In this document: one piece after another, positions 13,103 to 21,481 of the stretch
Layout: the number at the start of each line of letters is the position of its first letter
How positions within the stretch are numbered: position 1 is the first letter of the stretch
DNA from: Oxalobacteraceae bacterium UBA6018
Lineage (GTDB): Bacteria; Pseudomonadota; Gammaproteobacteria; Burkholderiales; Burkholderiaceae_D
DNA: 22,193 nt
Assembly (NCBI GenBank): GCA_002428015.1
Contig: DIZW01000094.1
Span: 1-22,193, forward strand
Direction: 5' to 3'
Translations under genes and position numbers: made by a program
The notes under the pieces: model-generated
Told to the model about the DNA's origin: nothing
Databases searched by the model: none
The model's input: the letters and a program-made list of their open reading frames with translations, nothing else

Positions 13103-16100
13103 TCACCGGCTGCTGGCGTCGTGCAGATCCTGCCAGTTGGCCACTTCGCGCCAGCTGAGCCGGCCCGCCGGGAAGGCGATTTTTTGCAGCTGCAGGGCCG
13201 CACCCTTGCCGTCGCGCCCCAACCGCAGCAGCGCCACGGTGCGCGTGGCCACCGCGCCGCTGGTCGCGTTGCGTACTCCCATCTCGGTGCCTACCTCGAT
13301 CAGCAAAGGCGGCGCGCCGGCCGCAGCGGGCGACGACTCGCCGGTCGGCGCGCCCGATTGCGCCAGCCCGTCCTTGCCGATCGCCAGGCCGCTCAGCGCG
13401 TCGATCGCATAGCTGCGCGCCGACGCGGGCGTGCACGGATCCGGGCCAGGCAGCAGGCTGTCGAACACCAGCACGCCATCGCGCAGCAGCGCACTGGCGC
13501 CGGCACGCTCGCCGTCGAGCCGAGCGTGAGGAAAATCGAAGAACCAGCCCTGCACGGCTTCAGGCCCGTCGAAATTGAGCGGCGCGCCCTTGATGAGGTA
13601 GGGGCCGCTGCCGGCCAGCGTGCGCTCGGCCAGCGCCCCCCTGCCCGCCACCTGCGCCGGCGCGGCGGCGAGGTCGTCGCGCACCGCGTAAAACGATTGC
13701 GGCACGAAGCTCGACGGGCGCGCGTCAGACTCCTCGATGAACTTGCCGGTGCCGAACAACACCAGGTAGCCGCCACCGGGCGCGAACACCAGGCTCGGCG
13801 CCTGGGCGATCGGCTGGCGCGTGCCGCTGGCGTCGCGCGCGACGAATAGCGGCGCGGCCAGGCTGCCGCCCCAAGGCGGTTTGCCGCTCAGATCGAAGCG
13901 CCATAGAGTGCCCTGCAAGTCGCCCGCGTAAGCCCGGCGCGCGCTGCCGTCCGCGGCGATGGCCAGCACCGGCTGCGACAGCGCATTGGCCGCCTTGGTG
14001 TCCGATGCCCTCGCCACGATCTTGTAGTAATTTTTTCCGATCGCCCAATGGTCGCTGGCCGGCTTGTCGAGTGCGAGCAGAAACAGCGCGCCATCGGCGC
14101 CGCCCGAGGCCGGATTGATGCCCGATGCGACGATCACGAAGTAGCGATAGACCGCCACGCCGGCCTGCATGCCCGTCTTGAGCTTGGCTACCAGGGGCGG
14201 CGCGCGCACGTAGCCGATGGCCGGATCGTCGCGTTCGGTGAACTCCCACAAGGCACCGAGGCCGCCACCGAACGCGGCCGGGTCGCTGACGTCGAGCGCG
14301 AACACGCCGCGCGCGCCCATGCCCATGCCGCTGGCCAGCACGCTGCGCCAGCGCCCGCCGATGTTGGCCTCGCCCTGGCCCGGGCTGCCGTCGGCATAGG
14401 GGCGGTGACGATAGTTGGGATCGGCCAGTTGGCCGAGCCCGGCCAGCAAGGCGTGCGGCACGTAGGCGAACAGTTCGGTGCCGTCCGCGACGTCGAACGC
14501 GTGCAGCATGCCATCGTTGGCGCCCACGTAGACCGCGCCGCGCCTGTCCTTGTAGCGGGCCCGGAAGGCCGGGTAATCCTTCCCCTGCACAGCGGCCGAC
14601 GGCGGGCCGACGATCAACGGCGCGCTGTGCATGATGTCGCCCAGGACGCCGCCGCGGCGCCGCAGCACGCCGTTGGGCATGCCGGACTCGCGGCGCCGGT
14701 CGCCGCGCAGGAAGTCCACGCGCGCCTGGCCCAGGCCATCGGCGGCGGCCCCCTCCCGTGGCGCCTCGAACAGGGCGCGCTCCGCGGCCGGCAAGGCTTC
14801 CCAACTGAACGCGACCATGTAGGCCGACTGGCCCGGGCGATATGCCAGCGTGTAGATGCTGCGCCTTTCCGGCGGCAGGGCTGGCGCCGCCGGCGGCTGC
14901 GCGCGGCTGCCGCCGCTGAGTAGCAGTGCCGCGTCCCAGGCCGGTTCGGCCGCCATGTCGATGGCGCCGTCAGGCGCGATGCGCAAGCCGCGCCGCCGGA
15001 CGCTGCCGCTCCAGAGCGCCGAATCGTAACCGGTCTCGATGACGAAGCGCCCGTCCCTGGCGCTGGCCGCCGCCGCCGGGCCGCTGCCGGAGCCCGCCTC
15101 GCCGCCGACGCCGGCGAACAGTTCGCGCACCGCGCCGCCAATGTCCAGCGGACCGGCCGCGGCGGCGTAGTGGTCGGGCCGGTTGCCGTCACGGGTCCAT
15201 TCGGAATTGTCGTGCCGTCCACCGGTCGTGACGGCGGGATCGGCGTCGCCGTTGCGGTCGTCGAAGGCGCCGTATTTGGCGGCATAGTAAAGCGCGCTCT
15301 CGGGCGGGCGGCCAGCGGCGCCAAGCTGCAGCGCGTAGCTGTCGACCCGGGCCGCCTTGTCGGGCCGGATCGCATGGGTGTGCGCCCAGTAGGCGGCGCC
15401 GGCCAGGTAATAGCTACCGGCGCCGGCCGGCCCGGCGGCCAGGGTGTCCAGATGGCGCAGGTCGCCCGCCGGCGCGGCGCCGGAACGGGCTTCCAGTTCG
15501 CCCACGTGGGCGGTCGCCCGCATGACGTCGAACGACGCGCCAGGGGCGAAGCTGTCCGCGCCGCGGACGGCGTCATGCTGGCCGGTCTGCGTATTGCCCG
15601 GCACGAAACGGTCGTCGATGAAGGCGGCGTGGCCGATGGTGGCGATGATGTTGCGCTGGCAGGCGAGGTCCACCGGATCGGCGCGCGTGCTCCACACCGG
15701 CAGCGCGTCGTCCAACGCCGCGGCGGCGGCGGCGCTGGGCGCGCGCCCCTGCAGGTAGCGCAAGGCTTCGTAGAACAGCTCGGCCCCAGGGTCCGTGCGC
15801 GCGTACGCACCCCGCCGCGCGGGATTGCTGCGCCCGAGCAGGTTGATGTAATTGATGGCGCCGCTGACGGCGCCGTCAGCGTGGTCGGGATTGGCCACGC
15901 CGATGCCGCTGTCGGCATGCCATTCGGCGCGGGCGTTTGGCCCCTCGTCGAACGCGGGCGCGGTGGCGGCCGTGGGGCCGAGCGCCTTGAGCGGCGCGCG
16001 CAGGACGCCACCGTACTGGTCGCCGGCCACGCTCTGCGGGCCGGTCAGGTAGGACATGACGCCAATGCGCTGCGCGGCCTGCTGCATGTGCCCTTGCGGC

Positions 16101-16900
16101 TTGAATCCATGGCCGTAGCGCGTGCATAGATCGGGACGCAAGGCGCTGTCCTCGTCGGTGCAGACCTTCACGCGGGCGTTGAATTCGCCGAAGCGTTTGT
16201 CCGACACGAGCAGATGCCCCGCGCTGTCCAGGCGTGGCGCGTCGCAGCTGCCGCCCGATCTGGAATCGCTGAACAGGATGCGGTTGCGGCACGAGACCAC
16301 GTACAAGGTGTCTGCGGCGAACGGCGTGACGGCCGCCACCGCGCTGCCGTCGGAGCTAGCGGCGAGTGCCTTGCGCGGAAAATAATCGGGGTGGGCGTAG
16401 AAATCGGGATGGAAGCGTCCGTCCGGCAGCCAGGCGCGCTGCAGCACGGTCAGCCCGGCATGGTCGATCACCCGGTCGCCGCCGGTGAGGCCGTAGCGCA
16501 GCAGGTCGAGCGTGCTGCTGGCCGCCCAGTTGAGGAAATTGCCGCTGAAGCCGCCTGAACATTCGTGCCGGAGATCAGCCGGGCCGCTCGGCGAAAAGTA
16601 GCCGCTGCGCTCGTCCAGGTCGGGCGCCGGCGGCCCGCCCGCGGTCGCCTTCATTGGATACTGGTAGCACAGGCGCGCGTTGAAGTAGCCGTCGTAGGCA
16701 CGCGCGGCCTGGTAGGGATCGCGGTAGGCGGCGCCGGCATCGTCGGCCGTGATCGAAAAATTGAGCAGCAAGTTGACCGGCACGCGCGCGCCAGCCGCGC
16801 CAAGCTGGCCATCCGGGACCTGTAACTGCGGCGCGGCGGTGGCGCGCGCCAGCCATAACAGGCCGGCCAGCGCGACGGCGAAAAGGTGGCGCGCGGTCAT
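13103..16900 (-). CDS. pilY1: Type IV pilus tip-associated adhesin/assembly protein PilY1
   Basis: The 1265-residue exported protein has a signal peptide (about 1-22) and the PilY1 C-terminal beta-propeller over about residues 740-1260. Hallmarks are GAVYVGANDGMLHAFD (near 790), AYAGDLQGTLWRFDL (near 990) and GYLVLFGTGKFIEE (near 1050). The N-terminal half (YDGYFNARLCY; FSGNFLNWAASSTLDLLRYGL) is typical of Burkholderiales PilY1 but shows no MIDAS DxSxS, so a functional von Willebrand A site is not evident. The calcium loop that normally precedes AYAGDLQG (aspartates and asparagine in DxNxDxVxD spacing) reads AIAADGSARR, so most ligands are missing. It overlaps pilX by 4 bp (ATGA, 16897-16900). 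It works with the minor pilins at the pilus tip in assembly, retraction control and adhesion. Confidence 0.93.
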   Translation of the reverse strand: MTARHLFAVALAGLLWLARATAAPQLQVPDGQLGAAGARVPVNLLLNFSITADDAGAAYRDPYQAARAYDGYFNARLCYQYPMKATAGGPPAPDLDERSGYFSPSGPADLRHECSGGFSGNFLNWAASSTLDLLRYGLTGGDRVIDHAGLTVLQRAWLPDGRFHPDFYAHPDYFPRKALAASSDGSAVAAVTPFAADTLYVVSCRNRILFSDSRSGGSCDAPRLDSAGHLLVSDKRFGEFNARVKVCTDEDSALRPDLCTRYGHGFKPQGHMQQAAQRIGVMSYLTGPQSVAGDQYGGVLRAPLKALGPTAATAPAFDEGPNARAEWHADSGIGVANPDHADGAVSGAINYINLLGRSNPARRGAYARTDPGAELFYEALRYLQGRAPSAAAAAALDDALPVWSTRADPVDLACQRNIIATIGHAAFIDDRFVPGNTQTGQHDAVRGADSFAPGASFDVMRATAHVGELEARSGAAPAGDLRHLDTLAAGPAGAGSYYLAGAAYWAHTHAIRPDKAARVDSYALQLGAAGRPPESALYYAAKYGAFDDRNGDADPAVTTGGRHDNSEWTRDGNRPDHYAAAAGPLDIGGAVRELFAGVGGEAGSGSGPAAAASARDGRFVIETGYDSALWSGSVRRRGLRIAPDGAIDMAAEPAWDAALLLSGGSRAQPPAAPALPPERRSIYTLAYRPGQSAYMVAFSWEALPAAERALFEAPREGAAADGLGQARVDFLRGDRRRESGMPNGVLRRRGGVLGDIMHSAPLIVGPPSAAVQGKDYPAFRARYKDRRGAVYVGANDGMLHAFDVADGTELFAYVPHALLAGLGQLADPNYRHRPYADGSPGQGEANIGGRWRSVLASGMGMGARGVFALDVSDPAAFGGGLGALWEFTERDDPAIGYVRAPPLVAKLKTGMQAGVAVYRYFVIVASGINPASGGADGALFLLALDKPASDHWAIGKNYYKIVARASDTKAANALSQPVLAIAADGSARRAYAGDLQGTLWRFDLSGKPPWGGSLAAPLFVARDASGTRQPIAQAPSLVFAPGGGYLVLFGTGKFIEESDARPSSFVPQSFYAVRDDLAAAPAQVAGRGALAERTLAGSGPYLIKGAPLNFDGPEAVQGWFFDFPHARLDGERAGASALLRDGVLVFDSLLPGPDPCTPASARSYAIDALSGLAIGKDGLAQSGAPTGESSPAAAGAPPLLIEVGTEMGVRNATSGAVATRTVALLRLGRDGKGAALQLQKIAFPAGRLSWREVANWQDLHDASSR

Positions 16901-17571
16901 GGCACGGACCCGGCCTGGGCCGCCTTGAGATAAAACGATTGCAGCACCACGCGGGTCTGGTCGTCGGCGCCGAAGCCGATCGCGGTGATGCGATAGAAGT
17001 TACCGGTACGCTCGCTGGCGTCCTCGCCGGCGCGCGCATAGGGCATCAGTTCGATGATGTAGCGCGGCAGCCGTGCCGGCAGGCTGCCCTCGCCCGCCGG
17101 CATGGACGCGCCGGTGAAGCGGCCGTATTCGGTGGCGCTGGCGCCGCCGCCCGGCAACGCCAGGGCCGCGCTCTGCCAGGCCGGCACCAAGGGCGGGCCG
17201 GCCAGCGCGCACAGGCCCACGTTGATCCCGGTGGCGGGGCCGCAGCCGTCGACGAAGCCTTCGGCGCTGCCGGCGGCGAACAGCGCCGCGCGCGCGGAGC
17301 CGGGATCGCTGCCGCCTTCGATATCGCGTTCGGCGTCGGCCAGCGCCGCCTCGGCCGCCTGCAGCGCGATGTGACGGTCACGTTCGGCGCGGGCAGCCCG
17401 TTCGGCGTCGAGCGCCGTGTTGGCGGCCGACACGCCGATGATCAATAGCGCGATGAGGATGAACAGCGCGGTGATCAAGACGGCGCCGGCCTGCCCGGCT
17501 GCGGACATGGGACGCAGAGGGCGATGGGCACGCATGACGCGCGCCGCGCGCAGAGAACGAAAGGGGCCCAT
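16897..17571 (-). CDS. pilX: Type IV pilus assembly protein PilX
   Basis: The 224-residue product shows the PilX N-terminal region: a basic leader, then QAG followed by AVLITALFILIALLIIGVSA and an amphipathic helix rich in Ala, Glu and Arg (LDAERAARAERDRHIALQAAEAALADAERD). There is no Glu at +5, as in related GspK/PilX proteins. I chose the ATG at 17569-17571, 7 bp after the pilW stop, because GAGG sits at proper spacing. ATGs at codons 13 and 22 have no ribosome binding site, although codon 22 would give a shorter, more standard leader. Paired cysteines near GCGPATGINVGLC could form a disulfide. It belongs to the priming complex with PilV, PilW, PilE and PilY1. Confidence 0.88.
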   Translation of the reverse strand: MGPFRSLRAARVMRAHRPLRPMSAAGQAGAVLITALFILIALLIIGVSAANTALDAERAARAERDRHIALQAAEAALADAERDIEGGSDPGSARAALFAAGSAEGFVDGCGPATGINVGLCALAGPPLVPAWQSAALALPGGGASATEYGRFTGASMPAGEGSLPARLPRYIIELMPYARAGEDASERTGNFYRITAIGFGADDQTRVVLQSFYLKAAQAGSVP

Positions 17572-17578
17572 GCGCGCC

Positions 17579-18559
17579 TCAGCTCGACGGATTACGCAGC
17601 GCGATGGTGGTGCCGAACAGTTGCCGTTCGCGTTCGCGCAGGGAGACGTCCATGTCCTGCTCGCGCACGGTGGTGCCGCGGTCGGCCTCGCCCGCGCTGT
17701 CGCTGTAGCCGTGGCCGAACAACTCGAAGAGCACCGGTTCGTCCGGCCGGCGCGCGCGGTGTGCGCCATGCAACAGCAGCGCGACCTTGATGCTGGCCAC
17801 CCGTTTCCAGTGCGTGCGCCGGTAGCGCTCGCGCGTGCGCGCCGCCTCGGTGGCGCCATCGAGCGCCAGGGCTGCGTCAAGCGCATTGATCTCGCTGGCG
17901 CTGACGAAACGGTTGGCCAGGCCGTCGGCGGGGATGTCGGTATCGAGCCCGTACAGCACCTGGAACGAATCGACGCCCGCCACCAGCGCCTCGGCGCTCC
18001 AGCCGTCATGGCCGTGGTACTTGCAGCGCAGCTCGGTCTCGCCGGCGGCGTTTTCGGCGACGAAGAAAATGCTCCAGCCGTCGTCGTGTTCACTGACGCT
18101 GAAACCGGCGCAACTGAGCACGCTGCCGTCGCCGTCGGGCGCCGCGCCCGAACCGGCAAAGCGCAGCGCCAGCACGTCGCTCCCGTTGGCCACGCCGGGC
18201 TGCAATCCAGTCGTACCTTCGCTGTCGCGCGCCAGCGATTGCGCGTCGAACCCGCTCACGCGCGCGGGCGCCGCGGCCGCGTCCGGGCCGGCCTCGTCGC
18301 GCCCCCAGTTGATGAAGGCGCTCTGGCGCGCGGCACGGCCGATCGCCTCGAGCGCGAAGCGTCCGCCGTCGTCGACGCCGGCCGCGTCGGCCTGGCTGAC
18401 GTAGGCCTTGTCGGCCGATACGAGCATGGCGCCGGCGGCGAGCGTGACCAGCAAGCCGAGGGCCATTGCGACCATCAGCTCGGTGAGCGTGAGGCCGCCC
18501 TGGCGCGGCGCTCGTGGCGGTACGACGCGGCCGGGCCGGCGGAAAGGACGCGCGCTCAT
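17579..18559 (-). CDS. pilW: Type IV pilus assembly protein PilW
   Basis: The 326-residue prepilin-like protein has a 22-residue basic leader ending GG, then LTLTELMVAMALGLLVTLAAG with Glu at +5. A large globular C-terminal domain follows, typical of PilW. The N-terminal helix continues through the KAYVSQADAAGVDDGGRFALEAIGR region, which is characteristic of this family. It joins PilV, PilX and PilE in the minor pilin complex that initiates pilus assembly. The ATG at 18557-18559 overlaps the pilV stop by 4 bp (ATGA), indicating coupled translation. The protein ends 7 bp before pilX. Confidence 0.9.
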   Translation of the reverse strand: MSARPFRRPGRVVPPRAPRQGGLTLTELMVAMALGLLVTLAAGAMLVSADKAYVSQADAAGVDDGGRFALEAIGRAARQSAFINWGRDEAGPDAAAAPARVSGFDAQSLARDSEGTTGLQPGVANGSDVLALRFAGSGAAPDGDGSVLSCAGFSVSEHDDGWSIFFVAENAAGETELRCKYHGHDGWSAEALVAGVDSFQVLYGLDTDIPADGLANRFVSASEINALDAALALDGATEAARTRERYRRTHWKRVASIKVALLLHGAHRARRPDEPVLFELFGHGYSDSAGEADRGTTVREQDMDVSLRERERQLFGTTIALRNPSS

Positions 18560-19203
18560 GGCGCCGCCCCCGCGACGATCAGTGCGACGGTCGGCGCGAA
18601 CTGGCCGGCAGCGTCGGCGTCATCGGCCCCGCCGGCCCGCCTGCCACGCCAGCCAAGCTTGATCACCAGCGGCGCGCCCGCCGTGGCGGCGCAGTCCCAG
18701 GTGAGCGACTTGTCCGCCGCGCGCCAGACCGTGGCGTCGCGGCAGACCGTGATGCGCCCGCCTGGAAAGCGCGCATGCAGCGCCGCGCGGACCTCGGCCA
18801 GGTCGAACGCGGCCATCTCGGCCGGGCCGCAGCCGGTGCCCGCGTAGCATGGCACCATCGCCGGCGGGGCGCCGTCGAGCGCCGCGTCGTAGCGCAGGCT
18901 GACATAGGGATTGCGGGCGTCGTCCAGGCGCATCTGGTCGCCGTTGGCACGCATGCGGTCGGCCAGGCTGCTGGCCAGCTGCACCGCCTCGGCCATGAGG
19001 CTGCTGCCGTGGCGCGTGCGCATGCCGGCCAGCTGGGCGCCGGCCGCGCCGGCGATGCCGATGGCCAGCACCAGCAGCGCCACCAGCACTTCGACCAGCG
19101 TGAAGCCGCCCGCGCATCGGCGTGAGCGCAATGCACGGGGCCAGCGCAATGCGCGCGATGCGCGATCGAAGCGGTACGGCCGGTAAGCAGCAGGTGTTCG
19201 CAT
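18556..19203 (-). CDS. pilV: Type IV pilus modification/minor pilin PilV
   Basis: The 215-residue prepilin starts at the ATG at 19201-19203, directly after a strong GGGGAGG ribosome binding site. A more upstream in-frame start (19254) lacks comparable support. The leader is unusually long and basic (33 residues, ending CAGG) and is followed by FTLVEVLVALLVLAIGIAG with Phe +1 and Glu +5. The family segment AQLAGMRTRHGSSLMAEAVQLASSLADRMRAN follows in two parts across residues about 50-85. PilV is the first gene of the operon, and 156 bp separates it from nrdR upstream, so its promoter probably lies in 19204-19359. I do not see a clear consensus there. Confidence 0.9.
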   Translation of the reverse strand: MRTPAAYRPYRFDRASRALRWPRALRSRRCAGGFTLVEVLVALLVLAIGIAGAAGAQLAGMRTRHGSSLMAEAVQLASSLADRMRANGDQMRLDDARNPYVSLRYDAALDGAPPAMVPCYAGTGCGPAEMAAFDLAEVRAALHARFPGGRITVCRDATVWRAADKSLTWDCAATAGAPLVIKLGWRGRRAGGADDADAAGQFAPTVALIVAGAAP

Positions 19204-19359
19204 GAGCCTCCCCAGGATTGAACACGCGAGCACGGACGGCAAGGCGCCTGGCATTGACTTGCCGGGTTCGCTATGGACCGTGTGATGCGGATCGCGTGGA
19301 CACCACGTTAGCAGCGCAGCTCAGCAGTGGGCTGACCTGGCTCGAGCATGGCTGGGGAA

Positions 19360-19824
19360 CTATTTTCGGGGTTTGCGCTCGTGGCCGACTTCGGCGATGG
19401 CTTCCTGGAATTCGGCCAGGTCTTCGAAGTTTTTGTAGACCGAGGCGAAACGGATGTAGGCGATCTTGTCGAGCCGCTTGAGCTCCTGCATGACCAGTTC
19501 GCCCACGTAGCCGGTGTCGACTTCGCGCAGGCCGCAGGTAAGCAGCTTTTCCTCGATGGAGGCGATGGCGGCGTCGATGGCCTGGGCCGCGACCGGGCGC
19601 TTGCGCAGCGCCAGCATCAGGCTGCCGCGCAGCTTGGCGGAGGAGTACTCGGTACGGCTGCCGTTCTTCTTGACGATGATCGGCATCGACAATTCGATCC
19701 GCTCGTAGGTGGTGAAGCGCTTGTCGCACTTGGCGCAGCGGCGCCGGCGCCGGATTGAATCGTCCTCCGATACACGGGTATCGAGCACCTGGGTGTCTTC
19801 ATGCTGACAGAAAGGACATTTCAT
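19360..19824 (-). CDS. nrdR: Transcriptional repressor NrdR
   Basis: The 154-residue protein has the NrdR layout. An N-terminal zinc ribbon uses Cys3, Cys6, Cys30 and Cys33 (MKCPFCQHEDTQVLDTR; RRRRRCAKCDKRFTTYER). An ATP-cone domain covers about 49-139 (KKNGSRTEYSSAKLRGSL; RFASVYKNFED). NrdR senses ATP/dATP and represses ribonucleotide reductase genes by binding NrdR boxes. It starts 22 bp after the glyA stop on the same strand, the conserved betaproteobacterial pairing, and is probably co-transcribed with glyA under the ZTP riboswitch. A weak 5-bp hairpin (19295-19307) lies downstream without a T-tract, so read-through to pilV cannot be excluded. Confidence 0.97.
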   Translation of the reverse strand: MKCPFCQHEDTQVLDTRVSEDDSIRRRRRCAKCDKRFTTYERIELSMPIIVKKNGSRTEYSSAKLRGSLMLALRKRPVAAQAIDAAIASIEEKLLTCGLREVDTGYVGELVMQELKRLDKIAYIRFASVYKNFEDLAEFQEAIAEVGHERKPRK

Positions 19825-19846
19825 GGGGGCGCCGGCGTGCTAGCGA

Positions 19847-21094
<1,248 letters not shown>

Positions 21095-21166
21095 GAAAAA
21101 CTCCAATCGATAAGAGGGCGAGGCAGGGGCTGTAAGAATCGACTGAGGGGAGCCTGAAAACGGGAC

Positions 21167-21203
21167 GGGCAGCCTCATCGTGCTCTTCCATCGGTGGCTG
21201 CCC
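21167..21203 (-). terminator. Alternative stem overlapping the ZTP aptamer (candidate expression platform)
   Basis: On the glyA strand, GGGCAGCC (21196-21203), which includes the conserved 3' GGGC of the aptamer, is perfectly complementary to GGCTGCCC (21167-21174), with a 21-nt loop. A short TTTT (21157-21160) follows after GTCCCG. Ligand-stabilised folding of the 3' aptamer part would compete with this stem. This suggests ZTP-dependent antitermination, though the U-tract is short. Confidence 0.55.
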
Positions 21204-21300
21204 AGGCGAACGGCTAATGAAATCTCACGTTTCCCGGTGGATGCCCACCTTTCGCCGACGGGCGCGAGGCGCCGCAGCTTTTCGCCAGTTACGTGAGACG
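21196..21300 (-). ncRNA. ZTP (pfl) riboswitch aptamer upstream of glyA
   Basis: On the minus strand the leader reads, in order: P1 5' strand TCTCACGT (21291-21298); conserved AACTGGCGA; a variable hairpin GGCGC-CTC-GCGCC; GGTGG-GCAT-CCACC (21236-21249) followed by GGGAA; P1 3' strand ACGTGAGA (21223-21230, 8 bp perfect); and the 3' hallmark CGCCTGGGC. GGCG (21283-21286) can pair with CGCC (21205-21208) as the class pseudoknot. This order and these sequences match the pfl/ZTP class, which senses AICAR phosphates accumulating when 10-formyl-tetrahydrofolate runs short. GlyA replenishes that folate pool, so the placement is coherent. Confidence 0.92.
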
Positions 21301-21314
21301 TAATGGAAGTCCAA

Positions 21315-21343
21315 ATTGTAAGTTAAGTCCCGCTCAAGAGCAA
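21315..21343 (-). promoter_or_regulatory. glyA: Sigma-70 promoter for glyA-nrdR
   Basis: On the minus strand, TTGCTC (21338-21343) and TACAAT (21315-21320) are separated by exactly 17 bp. The predicted transcription start is about 15 nt before the riboswitch aptamer, so the whole aptamer would be transcribed. Confidence 0.7.
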
Positions 21344-21481
21344 GAAATCCCCTGGCCCAGGCTCAGCAAAATGATAATTTCCTCGCAAACATTAATTAAC
21401 TGGCCACAAGGCCAAGTGAAGCTGGCATTTCGGCTACAATTTATCGTCTCACATCACGCTTTACCCTTTCAGGACACCATC
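21344..21481. other. Upstream region of the YdfG-like gene
   Basis: This stretch holds an AT-rich segment with ATTAATTAA (21391-21399), a small inverted repeat TGGCC-ACAA-GGCCA (21401-21414), a TACAAT -10-like hexamer (21435-21440) without a good -35 box, and an AGGA ribosome binding site 7 bp before the ATG at 21482. A plus-strand promoter here is plausible but not firmly supported. Confidence 0.4.

Noticed and set aside
13121..18847. Many long open frames on the plus strand opposite the pilus genes
   Set aside because: They are GC-rich antisense or frame-shifted shadows with low-complexity Arg/Ala/Gly-rich products and no domains. The minus-strand frames carry clear pilus motifs and coupled starts.
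19290..19310. Terminator after nrdR
   Set aside because: The 5-bp hairpin CGTGG-ACA-CCACG has no following T-tract, so I do not call it a terminator.
21368..21385. Possible Fur box near ATGATAATTT
   Set aside because: Only one GATAAT-like hexamer is present and no second half at the proper spacing.
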